From assembly GCA_028694155.1 (NCBI GenBank), contig JAQUTY010000002.1:96115-160114 (forward strand): a stretch of DNA of 64,000 bases, given 5' to 3'. Shown here piece by piece: positions 24,475 through 32,875 of this stretch; position 1 is the first letter of the stretch; the number at the start of each line of letters is the position of its first letter. The stretch is from Eubacteriales bacterium (GTDB taxonomy: Bacteria; Bacillota; Clostridia; Christensenellales; CAG-138). The position numbers and the translations under genes were made by a program. The notes under the pieces are model-generated. The model was given only the letters and a program-made list of their open reading frames with translations. It did no database searches and was not told the origin of the DNA.

Positions 24475-25724
24475 TCTTCTATCCTTTCTCCAAGGGCAAT
24501 GATGCCCTCCTGTCCAATGATTTTTACCCTCACAAGCTCGCCCTCGTTCCCCTTGCAGCGAACACGAACGTAGCTTCTTGTATATCCTGTGCCGTCTGCT
24601 TCCATCAGCACCTCTTGCTTGGTGTCTTTTTGTCTCAACGCAAATGCTTCCTCCAGTTGTGCGCCGACAGCTATCAGCTCTCTTGCTCGTGATTCTTTGA
24701 CAGCCTTTGTATTATGCCCCGTCATCGCAGCCGCCTTGGTGCCTTTTCGCACCGAGTACGGAAAAACATGAATCCTTGCGAAGCCTATCTTCTCAACGAA
24801 CGCCATGGTTGCTCTGTGTTCCTGTTCGGTCTCGCCAACAAAGCCGCTTATAACGTCCGTAGTTATGGCGCAATCGGGCATATCCGCGCGAAGTCTTTGA
24901 ACTGCTGCATCGTATTGTGCGGTGGTATAGTGGCGGTTCATTCTTTCAAGCACGCTGTCGCACCCACTCTGCATCGACAGGTGAAACTGCCTGCACAGGC
25001 AACGACTGTCTTTGCAAGTCTCAACGAACCCCTCTGTCACGAAATTTGGTTCGAGCGAACCCAGTCTAAGCCTGCAAACGCCCAGTTTGTCGCACAATTT
25101 GATTACATCGCACAGGTCGCTCTGTCCGTCAGCGTAGGCGCATAGCTGTATTCCGGTTAGCACAATTTCCTTGTATCCGCCTTCCACAAGCGCACGAATT
25201 TCTTTCTCGCAGCTTTTCATACTCCTGGAACGCAGCGGCCCTCTTGCAAACGGAATGATGCAATAGCTGCAATATCTGTTGCAGCCGTCCTGAATCTTTA
25301 GGGTTGCCCTTGTCCTTGAATCGTGCGTTGCTGACAGGTCTTCAAATTCCTTATCAACGGCGGCAATCCTCTCGCCTTGACCGTCTATCGCCTCTTGGCA
25401 AAGGCGCACAATGTCCTTTTTTCCCTTTGTTCCAACGACCAGCCCCACGCCTTCCAGCTTTGCAACCGCCTCCGACTCAACCTGTGCGTAGCAGCCCACC
25501 GCCACGACCAACGCGTTTGGGTTTATAGCGTGCGCCCTAGATAGCATTTGTCGAGATTTCTTGTCGCTCATCTGTGTGACCGTGCAGGTGTTGATAATAT
25601 AAACGTCCGCTTGAGACATAAATGGTACAACCTCGTGTCCTGCAGCCTCAAACAGCTCCGTCATCGCCTGTGTTTCATAATGATTGACCTTGCAGCCCAG
25701 CGTGTATAAGGCTACCCTCATCAC
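24471..25724 (-). CDS. mtaB: tRNA t6A37 methylthiotransferase MtaB
   Basis: A radical SAM enzyme that converts t6A to ms2t6A at position 37 of ANN-decoding tRNAs. The N-terminal MTTase domain has CKVNHYET and NTCTVTQ cysteines; the radical SAM motif CNRYCSYCIIPFARGP lies near residue 148; a TRAM-like domain ends the protein. 417 residues is typical. It overlaps rsmE by four bases. Confidence 0.95.
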   Translation of the reverse strand: MMRVALYTLGCKVNHYETQAMTELFEAAGHEVVPFMSQADVYIINTCTVTQMSDKKSRQMLSRAHAINPNALVVAVGCYAQVESEAVAKLEGVGLVVGTKGKKDIVRLCQEAIDGQGERIAAVDKEFEDLSATHDSRTRATLKIQDGCNRYCSYCIIPFARGPLRSRSMKSCEKEIRALVEGGYKEIVLTGIQLCAYADGQSDLCDVIKLCDKLGVCRLRLGSLEPNFVTEGFVETCKDSRCLCRQFHLSMQSGCDSVLERMNRHYTTAQYDAAVQRLRADMPDCAITTDVISGFVGETEQEHRATMAFVEKIGFARIHVFPYSVRKGTKAAAMTGHNTKAVKESRARELIAVGAQLEEAFALRQKDTKQEVLMEADGTGYTRSYVRVRCKGNEGELVRVKIIGQEGIIALGERIEE

Positions 25725-26440
25725 TCAACCTCGTACATTACCTGCGCCAGTATTGCCATGCCTGCCGTCTCGGTTCTCAATATGCGGTTGCCAAGTGTCA
25801 CAGGGATAGCCCCTTTTTGGGACAGGGTATCAATTTCAGAGGGTTCAAAGCCTCCCTCCGGTCCAACGATGATAGCAATTCTTCCTCCAACTTCACGCCC
25901 ACGCAGAACCGATTTAAGTGACGCTTCCTTCTCGCCCTCATAGGCGACAATGACGGTATCAAAACCGCCCAAATCCAGTGTCTCAAGCAGCTCGGGCTTT
26001 TTTATCTGTGGGACGAACCCACGCTTGCTCTGCTTTGAAGCCTCAAGCGACACACGCTGATAACGCTCCAGCCTACGTTCAAAATCGCCCTTTGGAAGCG
26101 CAACGCAACGGGCACTTTGAACAGGGATTATCCTCATAATGCCCAATTCTACGCACTTTTGAATGATAGTCTCCATCTTGCCGGCCTTGGGAATACATTG
26201 AAACAGCGTCACCTTGTGTTCCGGCTCGGCATTGCTCTGCTTCCATTCTCCTGTTTTGAGAATGACAAAGCTGGGCATTATTGATACGATTTTTGCTTCA
26301 CATTCTTTGCCACGCTCATCGCAAATTTCAACCTCGTCACCTGCACGAAGCCGCAAAACCTTGGTGATGTGCTTCACATCGTCACCCGAAATGCGTGCCG
26401 TTCCATTCTGCAAAATATCAGTTGTGAAAAATCTGTTCAT
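25721..26440 (-). CDS. rsmE: 16S rRNA m3U1498 methyltransferase RsmE
   Basis: A SPOUT methyltransferase acting on U1498 of 16S rRNA. The trefoil-knot binding region IIVGPEGGFEPSEID near residue 190 and LGNRILRTETA near 217 are diagnostic. 239 residues is normal. It follows prmA by three bases, a very common pair in Firmicutes. Confidence 0.95.
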   Translation of the reverse strand: MNRFFTTDILQNGTARISGDDVKHITKVLRLRAGDEVEICDERGKECEAKIVSIMPSFVILKTGEWKQSNAEPEHKVTLFQCIPKAGKMETIIQKCVELGIMRIIPVQSARCVALPKGDFERRLERYQRVSLEASKQSKRGFVPQIKKPELLETLDLGGFDTVIVAYEGEKEASLKSVLRGREVGGRIAIIVGPEGGFEPSEIDTLSQKGAIPVTLGNRILRTETAGMAILAQVMYEVE

Positions 26441-26443
26441 TCT

Positions 26444-27403
26444 CTACCCCCTGCACAATATTGCACACCAATCTTCATTCCTGTTCTCGTCAATAATTTC
26501 AAAGCCTGCACCCTTTAATGCGGTCACAACTTCATCTTTGCGCTCCGCAATGATGCCCGATGTTATAAACATGCCCCTTTTTTGCACCAATCTCTTTGCA
26601 AGTGGTGCAAGGGCGATGATGACGTTTGCAACAATGTTTGCCACCACTATTGGGTACTGCCCCTTGATACTGCATTGAAGCTCCTCGTCTGTAAGAACGT
26701 TGCCTATCAGCACCTTGTAATTTTCATCATCAAGTCCGTTGAGTGCTGCATTCTCTCTTGCTATGCTCTCGGCGATGGGGTCAATATCAACAGCGATTGT
26801 GTTCTTTGCCCCAAGCAGCCGTGCGGCAATGGCTAAAATTCCGCTTCCGCAGCCCAAATCGAGCACCGTATCGCCTGCCTTGACGGTCTTTTCCAGATAT
26901 TCCAAGCACATGCGTGTCGTTTGATGCGCACCTGTGCCAAATGCCATGCCCGGGTCGAGCTTGAGTATCACTCTATCGGTCTGTGGCGCAGGCTCCCAAG
27001 ACGGCAGAACCAGCAGGCGTTCGCCAATATTGAGTGGCTTATAGTATTTCTTCCAATTATTTGCCCAGTCCTCGTCGTCGACCCTTGCAACAGTCACGGA
27101 CAGCGAGCCAAATGCTTTATCATCGTCCTGCGTCTTTAATCTGTCAATAGCGGTGCGTGCCTGAGCAATTATCGTTTCCTGCTCAGAGTTATCCTCAAGA
27201 TAGGTCTTTACGCACGGTGTGTTGGTGCCTATCTTGTCCAAATCGGCAAAATCCCAAAAGGCAACGCTGCTTTCTAGCTCCAAAGCGCAAACTGCTCGGC
27301 TTTGCTCTATGGACAGGCTCTCAAGCCCCACGCCCGTCAAAGCGGCGCAAACGGCGTCAATACCCTCGTCTGTTGTGTAAACTGTCAGTTCAATCCATTT
27401 CAT
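26444..27403 (-). CDS. prmA: Ribosomal protein L11 methyltransferase PrmA
   Basis: It trimethylates ribosomal protein L11 using SAM. The SAM-binding motif VLDLGCGSGILAIAA near residue 180 and the later VVANIVANVI near 248 (N-I-V type substrate motif) match PrmA. 319 residues is usual. First gene of the leftward operon; the divergent lgt starts 91 bp away. Confidence 0.95.
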   Translation of the reverse strand: MKWIELTVYTTDEGIDAVCAALTGVGLESLSIEQSRAVCALELESSVAFWDFADLDKIGTNTPCVKTYLEDNSEQETIIAQARTAIDRLKTQDDDKAFGSLSVTVARVDDEDWANNWKKYYKPLNIGERLLVLPSWEPAPQTDRVILKLDPGMAFGTGAHQTTRMCLEYLEKTVKAGDTVLDLGCGSGILAIAARLLGAKNTIAVDIDPIAESIARENAALNGLDDENYKVLIGNVLTDEELQCSIKGQYPIVVANIVANVIIALAPLAKRLVQKRGMFITSGIIAERKDEVVTALKGAGFEIIDENRNEDWCAILCRG

Positions 27404-27446
27404 CTTTTCATTATACCACTATTTGTCCGCCTTCTTCAATGCTTAC

Positions 27447-27475
27447 TTGTAAATTGATTCAAGGTGTGGTACACT
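27447..27475 (+). promoter_or_regulatory. Probable lgt promoter
   Basis: TTGTAA at 27447-27452 and TACACT at 27470-27475 are separated by 17 bp. The start would fall about 15 bases before the lgt ATG, just before its GGAGG site. Confidence 0.55.
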
Positions 27476-27494
27476 TTTTTTATGGAGGTTCATT

Positions 27495-28361
27495 ATGCAT
27501 CAGTATTTTGATCTTGGTTTTATCACCTTGCCCGCTATGGGCGTATGTATTCTCGTTGGAACGCTTTTTGCGCTTATCACGCTGTTCACCGTCAGACGGT
27601 TGACAGACCTTAGCACCGATGACGTGCTTGATGGCGTTCTCTGGGCGGTCATTTTGGGCTTTGTCGGAATGAAAATTCTCTTTTGGATTGTCGAACCCGA
27701 TGCGCTAACCCTTTCCTTTGACAGTTGGAGCTCCTTCTGGATAAGTCTCAAGTCCCTCGTTGGCGAAGGAATGGTCTTCTACGGCGGTCTTATCGGCGGT
27801 CTTATCGGCGTGATGATAGTCTGCTTGCGCAAGAAGAAGAACTTTCTTACCTTCTGCGACTTATTTGCACCATGCTTTTGCTTGGCACACGCAGGAGGCA
27901 GGGTCGGCTGCAATTTCAGCGGCTGCTGCTATGGCATGGAGTATGACGGTGCATGCTCGGTCTACATGGACGGCGCACAGCGTTTGCCGGTTCAGCTTAT
28001 GGAGGCGACTTTTTTGGTACTACTTGCCTACGGATTGCTTATTATTCTAAAGAAATCGAAGTACCGTGGCACTGTGGCAGCAAGCTATATGCTGCTCTAT
28101 TCCACATGGCGTTTCATCATTGAGTTTTTCCGTGCAGATGCCCGTGGCGCAGTGGGTACTCTTTCAACCTCCCAATTCATCAGTCTGTTCATCTTTGTTG
28201 GTGGCATTGCTCTGTTTGTCGTGAGCCGCCGTTGGCGAAAGGAAAAAGCGCCTGAGATTGTTTCATGTGAAACAACGGTCGCTTTGGATGCTGCTGATAC
28301 TGTTGAGCCGAATGAACCCAAAGATGAAACGGTTGACGAGAATCAACCCAAGATGCCCTGA
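27495..28361 (+). CDS. lgt: Prolipoprotein diacylglyceryl transferase
   Basis: A membrane enzyme that attaches diacylglycerol to the lipobox cysteine of prolipoproteins. There are about seven hydrophobic segments; the conserved region FYGGLIGGLIG (near 97) and RVGCNFSGCCYG (near 136) belong to the Clostridia branch of Lgt. Residues 250-288 are a charged hydrophilic tail absent from most Lgt proteins; the DNA encoding that tail contains a parS site. The gene reads toward parB and their 3' ends overlap by 19 bp. Confidence 0.9.
   Translation: MHQYFDLGFITLPAMGVCILVGTLFALITLFTVRRLTDLSTDDVLDGVLWAVILGFVGMKILFWIVEPDALTLSFDSWSSFWISLKSLVGEGMVFYGGLIGGLIGVMIVCLRKKKNFLTFCDLFAPCFCLAHAGGRVGCNFSGCCYGMEYDGACSVYMDGAQRLPVQLMEATFLVLLAYGLLIILKKSKYRGTVAASYMLLYSTWRFIIEFFRADARGAVGTLSTSQFISLFIFVGGIALFVVSRRWRKEKAPEIVSCETTVALDAADTVEPNEPKDETVDENQPKMP
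28259..28274. promoter_or_regulatory. parS site inside lgt
   Basis: TGTTTCATGTGAAACA differs from the consensus palindrome TGTTTCACGTGAAACA at one base. It is the exact reverse complement of the second site at 30012-30027. It should nucleate ParB loading beside parB. Confidence 0.85.
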
Positions 28362-29182
28362 TAGATGTTTTCGAGGTCGTCTTTTGAGAAGTAGGAAATC
28401 ACTATCTTGCCCTTCTCCTCGTTTCCGCTGATGACCACCTTTGTCCTCAGATGCTCTCTAAACTCTCTTGTGATAGATTGAATTTCGGAGCTTTGCGCTG
28501 ACCTAATGCGTTTGGTCGGCGCTTTTTTGTTGCTCTGGCGCAGCTCGTCCTCTAACATTCTTACGCTCCAGCCCTCTTTTACACACAATCGAGCAAGGCT
28601 AACCTGCCTGTCTTTTTCATCTACGCCGGCAAGCATCTTTGCGTGACCTGCCGACAACACGCCATCTGCAAGCATTGATTGAACCTCTTTTTCGAGCTTC
28701 AGCAATCGTAAACTGTTGGCAATTACCGGTCTGCTCTTTCCGATGCGTTCTGAAACCTCCTCTTGAGTCAAATCATGCTGAACCATCAAAAACCGAATTG
28801 CGTTTGCTTCCTCGATAGGGTTTAGATCCTCACGCTGGATATTCTCAATCAAAGATACTTCCGCTGTCTTTTGCTCGTCAAGGTCGCTGAGTATTGCAGG
28901 CACGGTGGTCATTCCCAGCAGCCGTGCAGCTCTGTATCGTCTTTCGCCTGCAATAATCGTATAGCGTGATCCGTTCTGCTTAACCAATAAGGGCTGAATA
29001 ATTCCGTGGCGTTCGATTGAGGCTGCAAGCTCCTTTAGCTTCTCTTCATCGAACGATTTGCGTGGCTGTTTAGAGTTTGTATCTATTTCATAAACCTTTA
29101 TCTGCATTACGCCGTTCTGCTGATTGAGCGTATCGCCGCCCAACAGAGCGTCTAATCCACGCCCTAATCCCATTCTTGCCAT
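28343..29182 (-). CDS. parB: Chromosome partitioning protein ParB (Spo0J)
   Basis: A CTPase clamp that loads at parS and spreads, organising the origin for segregation. The N-terminal GLGRGLDALL, the CTP-binding IIAGERRYRAAR near residue 72, and the HTH region (LTQEEVSERIGKSRPVIAN near 135) are clear. 279 residues. The start at 29182 has a GAAGGAG site overlapping the parA end; 29200 lies inside parA. Confidence 0.95.
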   Translation of the reverse strand: MARMGLGRGLDALLGGDTLNQQNGVMQIKVYEIDTNSKQPRKSFDEEKLKELAASIERHGIIQPLLVKQNGSRYTIIAGERRYRAARLLGMTTVPAILSDLDEQKTAEVSLIENIQREDLNPIEEANAIRFLMVQHDLTQEEVSERIGKSRPVIANSLRLLKLEKEVQSMLADGVLSAGHAKMLAGVDEKDRQVSLARLCVKEGWSVRMLEDELRQSNKKAPTKRIRSAQSSEIQSITREFREHLRTKVVISGNEEKGKIVISYFSKDDLENIYQGILG

Positions 29183-29186
29183 ATCT

Positions 29187-29948
29187 TTACTCCTTCTCAA
29201 TCAATTCGCTTGCTAAATTTTTGTATGCTGTTGCTCCAACGTTCCGTGGAGAGTATAAAGAAATCGGTAGTCCGAACGAGGGAGCTTCGCCAAGTCGAAC
29301 CGTGCGCGGAATAATTGTGTTGTAAACCTTGTTTTTGAAAAATCTCTTGACCTCCTGAACGACCTGCATCGAAAGGTTTGTTCTTGCATCGTACATTGTT
29401 AAAACTACGCCCTCCACGTCCAATGCGGGATTCAGGTTTTTTCTGACCAGCTTGACGGTGTTCATAAGCTGCGACAGTCCCTCAAGCGCATAATACTCAC
29501 ATTGTATTGGCACAAGCACCGTATTTGCGCAGGTCAGCGCATTGAGCGTCAATAGTCCAAGCGATGGCGGACAATCAATGAAAACGAAGTCAAATTCATC
29601 GGAAATCTCGGATACTGCTTTCTTTAATATCTGCTCTCGTGCCATTAAGTTTACAAGCTCGACCTCCGCACCGGCTAAAGCAATTTGTGACGGAAGCACC
29701 TTTAATGTGTCAATCATTGTGGAAACCATGACATCTTTAATTTTGCAGTCGTTTATTATGACGTCATAGACAGACTTTTCTAGTTCAGTTTTCTTAATTC
29801 CCAAGCCGCTTGTTCCATTCCCCTGCGGATCAATGTCTATAAACAAAACCTTTTTTCCCTGTTGAGCAACGCAGGCACTCAGATTGACGGCAGTAGTTGT
29901 CTTTCCAACTCCGCCCTTTTGGTTTGCAATAGCAATAATTCTTGCCAT
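29187..29948 (-). CDS. parA: Chromosome partitioning ATPase ParA (Soj)
   Basis: A deviant-Walker ATPase that works with ParB in origin segregation and, in Bacillus, influences DnaA. The NQKGGVGKTTTAVNLSA P-loop is near residue 10 and FVFIDCPPSLG near 118. About 253 residues. The ATG at 29948 has AAGGAG nine bases upstream. It precedes parB with no gap. Confidence 0.96.
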   Translation of the reverse strand: MARIIAIANQKGGVGKTTTAVNLSACVAQQGKKVLFIDIDPQGNGTSGLGIKKTELEKSVYDVIINDCKIKDVMVSTMIDTLKVLPSQIALAGAEVELVNLMAREQILKKAVSEISDEFDFVFIDCPPSLGLLTLNALTCANTVLVPIQCEYYALEGLSQLMNTVKLVRKNLNPALDVEGVVLTMYDARTNLSMQVVQEVKRFFKNKVYNTIIPRTVRLGEAPSFGLPISLYSPRNVGATAYKNLASELIEKE

Positions 29949-30011
29949 AATCACACTCTCCTTGTTTTCTGTGTTTCATTATAAATAATTTTGCAGAAAA
30001 AAGCAAATCAA

Positions 30012-30027
30012 TGTTTCACATGAAACA
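30012..30027. promoter_or_regulatory. parS site upstream of parA
   Basis: TGTTTCACATGAAACA, one mismatch from consensus. It lies 64 bp before the parA start and is the reverse complement of the lgt-borne site. Such placement could also allow ParB to affect parAB expression. Confidence 0.88.
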
Positions 30028-30033
30028 AATACA

Positions 30034-30059
30034 AAAAATAGGGCGAACACAGTTCGCCC
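30034..30059 (-). terminator. Terminator of dnaN
   Basis: On the minus strand GGGCGAAC pairs with GTTCGCCC around TGT, followed by TATTTTTTGT. It lies about 20 bp after the dnaN stop and separates dnaN from parA. Confidence 0.85.
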
Positions 30060-30081
30060 CAGTTGATAATGATTTTGGTTG

Positions 30082-31182
30082 TTAGTATATTCTCATCGGC
30101 ACGATTAAGAAATAGTAGGATTCTCCTTGCACCGGTCGAACGACACAAGGATTGATATTGTTGTTGAACTCAAAATACACCTTATCGTCGGCTATGTTTT
30201 TGAGAATATTCAGACAATACTTTGGATTGAAGGAAATAGTAATATTATCTCCCACCAACTGTACCTCCAGCTCATCATTTAGCTTGCCAATAAAGCTTTC
30301 AGCAGAAATATAAAGCATATTGTCTTCAAAACGCATCAGAATGTTGTTATTTCCTTCTCTTGCAACCAACTGCGCACGCTCGATGGAATTGAACAGCTCC
30401 TTGCGATTGATGAGTACTCTTGTTTTGCTCTCCTTGGGAATAATCCTTTTGTAATCAATATAGTTTCCGTCAAGCAGCCTTGCAACAAGAGCAGTTCCGC
30501 CTAAATCCACCTTAACATGTGTGTTTGAGAAAGACAAAATAACCGTTTCCTGCGCTTCGTCCATCATTCTTGCTATCTCTTGAATGGTTTTGCCGGGTAT
30601 GATGGTGCTTTTTTGGGACAGGTTGTTGTCAACATACATAGTATTCATGGCGAACTGATAGCTGTCGGTTGCAACCATAGTAATCTTGTTATCCGCCATT
30701 TCCATGTACACGCCTGTGAGCATGGGCTTGCTGTCGTCCTGCGCTACTGCAAAGGCAGTCTGATTTATCATATTCTTGCAGGCATTCTTGTGCAGCTTAA
30801 CATCTATGCTGTCGCCTGAAAACTTCATCGTTGGAAACTCGTCAAAGTCGATACACTGGACCTGATTTCTCGTTTTGCCACTCTGCATCACAAGAACGTT
30901 TGCCTGCAAGCTAATTTCAATAATGCTTTCGGGCATCTTTCTTAGAACCTCTGCAAACATCTTGGCAGGAACTACGCAGCGTCCCTCCTGATCCACGGTA
31001 GACGGCAAAAAGCATTCTTTTTGCATCATCAAATCAGAACACATAAGTCTGACACCGTTGTTTGTTGCCTCCATATATATTCCGTCAAGAATCGGCATAG
31101 TCGATCTTAGTGGAAGAGCTTTAATTACCGATAATACACCTGCGTTCAACTCGTTACAATCCAAATAGTAATGCATGTTCAT
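30082..31182 (-). CDS. dnaN: DNA polymerase III beta sliding clamp
   Basis: The ring-shaped processivity clamp. Three clamp domains span 366 residues; ALPLRSTMPILDGIYMEA near residue 25 and the C-terminal YYFLIVPMRIY are typical. A second ATG six bases in (31176) fits the GAAAGGA spacing better, so the true start may be two codons later. It is downstream of dnaA across the presumed oriC and is not followed by recF. Confidence 0.95.
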   Translation of the reverse strand: MNMHYYLDCNELNAGVLSVIKALPLRSTMPILDGIYMEATNNGVRLMCSDLMMQKECFLPSTVDQEGRCVVPAKMFAEVLRKMPESIIEISLQANVLVMQSGKTRNQVQCIDFDEFPTMKFSGDSIDVKLHKNACKNMINQTAFAVAQDDSKPMLTGVYMEMADNKITMVATDSYQFAMNTMYVDNNLSQKSTIIPGKTIQEIARMMDEAQETVILSFSNTHVKVDLGGTALVARLLDGNYIDYKRIIPKESKTRVLINRKELFNSIERAQLVAREGNNNILMRFEDNMLYISAESFIGKLNDELEVQLVGDNITISFNPKYCLNILKNIADDKVYFEFNNNINPCVVRPVQGESYYFLIVPMRIY

Positions 31183-31199
31183 CTTTCCTTTCTATTTAT

Positions 31200-31432
31200 T
31201 CATCCACATCCTCACCTCAAATGTGGATATAATTATATTTATTTAAGAGTAGTAGTAGTAGTAGGTAGTGCCAAGTTAGTGGATAACCTAGATTTTGACC
31301 AGCAACAAAGCATTTTGGGTGTGAACATCTCCTATCATTAGCTGTGGGAAAGTCTGCCACATATCCACACAAAACATCTTGTTCACGTTTTCAACATTCT
31401 ACCCACTTTACTCATCAACATTTTGTGGATAA
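31200..31432. other. oriC: Probable chromosomal replication origin (oriC)
   Basis: The dnaA-dnaN gap holds several DnaA boxes: TGTGGATAA at 31424-31432 (perfect), and one-mismatch copies at 31200-31208, 31222-31230, 31278-31286 and 31361-31369. Five TAG trinucleotides at 31250-31264 form a DnaA-trio run next to the box at 31278. An AT-rich stretch (31226-31246) follows on the other side and should be where the duplex opens. This box, GC-containing spacer, trio, AT-rich order is the basal unwinding system known from Bacillus subtilis. Confidence 0.9.
31250..31264 (+). promoter_or_regulatory. DnaA-trio run (five TAG repeats)
   Basis: Five consecutive TAG triplets on the plus strand (3'-GAT-5' on reading from the box side). 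The nearest DnaA box (31278-31286, TTATCCACT on the minus strand) is 13 bp away and the AT-rich unwinding region lies on the other side, matching the orientation in B. subtilis. Confidence 0.82.
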
Positions 31433-32755
31433 CTACAATGATAAAATCCGTGCCTTTAGGTCTTCCACAGAAGAGGCGATACCCTCGTCCGAACCAATTA
31501 AGAAGGTTATTCGCTCGCAGGCAGAAAGTGCTGTCGTGTGGTCCTCCCTATTAAAAAGGTTGCTGATGCGTTTATAAGGAAGACTTAAAATCTCATGGCA
31601 CAGATACATTGCAACCTGCCGTGGAATTATGACCTCCTTATCACGCCTTTGCGACATCAAGCTGTCCAGCGAAACAGAATAGTAGGAAGCGACCGTCTCT
31701 TTAATTAAAGAGGGAGTAATTTCAGTCTTTTTGACTTCCGGCAAAAGTTCTTTCAATGCCTCGGCTGCTAAGGAAAGATTCAGTATTCTGCCCTTTAGCT
31801 TTGCATATGCCAACACACGGGTCAGGCTGCCCTCAAGTTGACGGATATTGCTCTTGACGTGCTCGGCAATGAAAGTAATAACTTCATCGTCAACAGGGAC
31901 GTTCTCCTGTTGAACACGGTTTCTTAAAATGGCAATTCGTGTTTCAACATCGGGCTCCTGAATATCAACGGTCAACCCCCACTCAAAGCGTGAGCGAAGC
32001 CTTTCCTCCAAGGACGGAATCTCGTTTGGCGGTCTGTCCGAGCTGAAAACAATCTGCTTGCCTGCATTATGCAGAGAATTGAAGGTGTGAAAAAGCTCCT
32101 CCTGCATTGATGGCTTGTTGGCAATGAACTGAATATCGTCAATGATAAGCACATCAACATTCCTGTAACGCTGGCGAAACTCCATATTGTTTTTGACACG
32201 CAACGCCTCTATTAGCTCGTTGGTAAATTCCTCCGAAGTGACATAAAGAATACGGGCATTTGGCGTTCGCCTTTTAATTTCATGTCCTATTGCCTGCATC
32301 AGATGCGTCTTACCCAAACCAACGCCGCCAAAGATAAACAACGGATTGTAGTCGTGTGCAGGCTTTTCGGCAACTGCTTGTGCTGCCGCATACGCCAACT
32401 GGTTTGAATTGCCCACAACAAAGGTGTCAAAGGTGAACTTTGGGTTGAGTGAGGTGCGGCTATTGTCGTTGTTTATGGGTTCCTCACGCAAAAAATCTCC
32501 CCGTTGAGAAGGCAAAATAAGCATCACGTCCAAAATCTGGGGACTGGCTTTTTTTGCTGCCTTTTGCAGATAGTCAAAATAGTATTCCTGGAGTGTGGAT
32601 TTGACCGTATCATCGGGAACCTGAACAATCAAAATTCCGTTTTGAACGCAAATTGGCGCGAGCTGGTCTATCCAACGCTGAAAGCTCATCGCTGTTATCT
32701 GCGGTCGGATATATTCGCGTATTGTATGCCACATTGTTGTAAGCTGTTCCATCAT
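31433..32755 (-). CDS. dnaA: Chromosomal replication initiator DnaA
   Basis: The AAA+ initiator that binds DnaA boxes and opens oriC. The Walker A GGVGLGKTHLMQAIGHE is near residue 147, Walker B LIIDDIQFI near 208, and the C-terminal box-binding domain has REDHTTALSACERI. About 440 residues. The ATG pair at 32755/32752 follows GGGAG; the TTG at 32764 lacks support. A perfect DnaA box touches its stop codon. Its own upstream gap has no box that I can see. Confidence 0.96.
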   Translation of the reverse strand: MMEQLTTMWHTIREYIRPQITAMSFQRWIDQLAPICVQNGILIVQVPDDTVKSTLQEYYFDYLQKAAKKASPQILDVMLILPSQRGDFLREEPINNDNSRTSLNPKFTFDTFVVGNSNQLAYAAAQAVAEKPAHDYNPLFIFGGVGLGKTHLMQAIGHEIKRRTPNARILYVTSEEFTNELIEALRVKNNMEFRQRYRNVDVLIIDDIQFIANKPSMQEELFHTFNSLHNAGKQIVFSSDRPPNEIPSLEERLRSRFEWGLTVDIQEPDVETRIAILRNRVQQENVPVDDEVITFIAEHVKSNIRQLEGSLTRVLAYAKLKGRILNLSLAAEALKELLPEVKKTEITPSLIKETVASYYSVSLDSLMSQRRDKEVIIPRQVAMYLCHEILSLPYKRISNLFNREDHTTALSACERITFLIGSDEGIASSVEDLKARILSL

Positions 32756-32831
32756 TTCTCCCAACCAAATGAAATTCGATATTTATACATATCTATTCTA
32801 ACAGAAAAGTGAACGAAATGAAAGATATTTT

Positions 32832-32859
32832 TTGACACCTTGAAACTTTAAGCTAAATA
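32832..32859 (+). promoter_or_regulatory. Possible promoter of the hydrolase gene
   Basis: A perfect TTGACA at 32832-32837 is followed after 16 bp by TAAATA. The transcript would begin close to the first ATG at 32876. Confidence 0.5.
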
Positions 32860-32875
32860 GAGTAGAATAAGCGAT

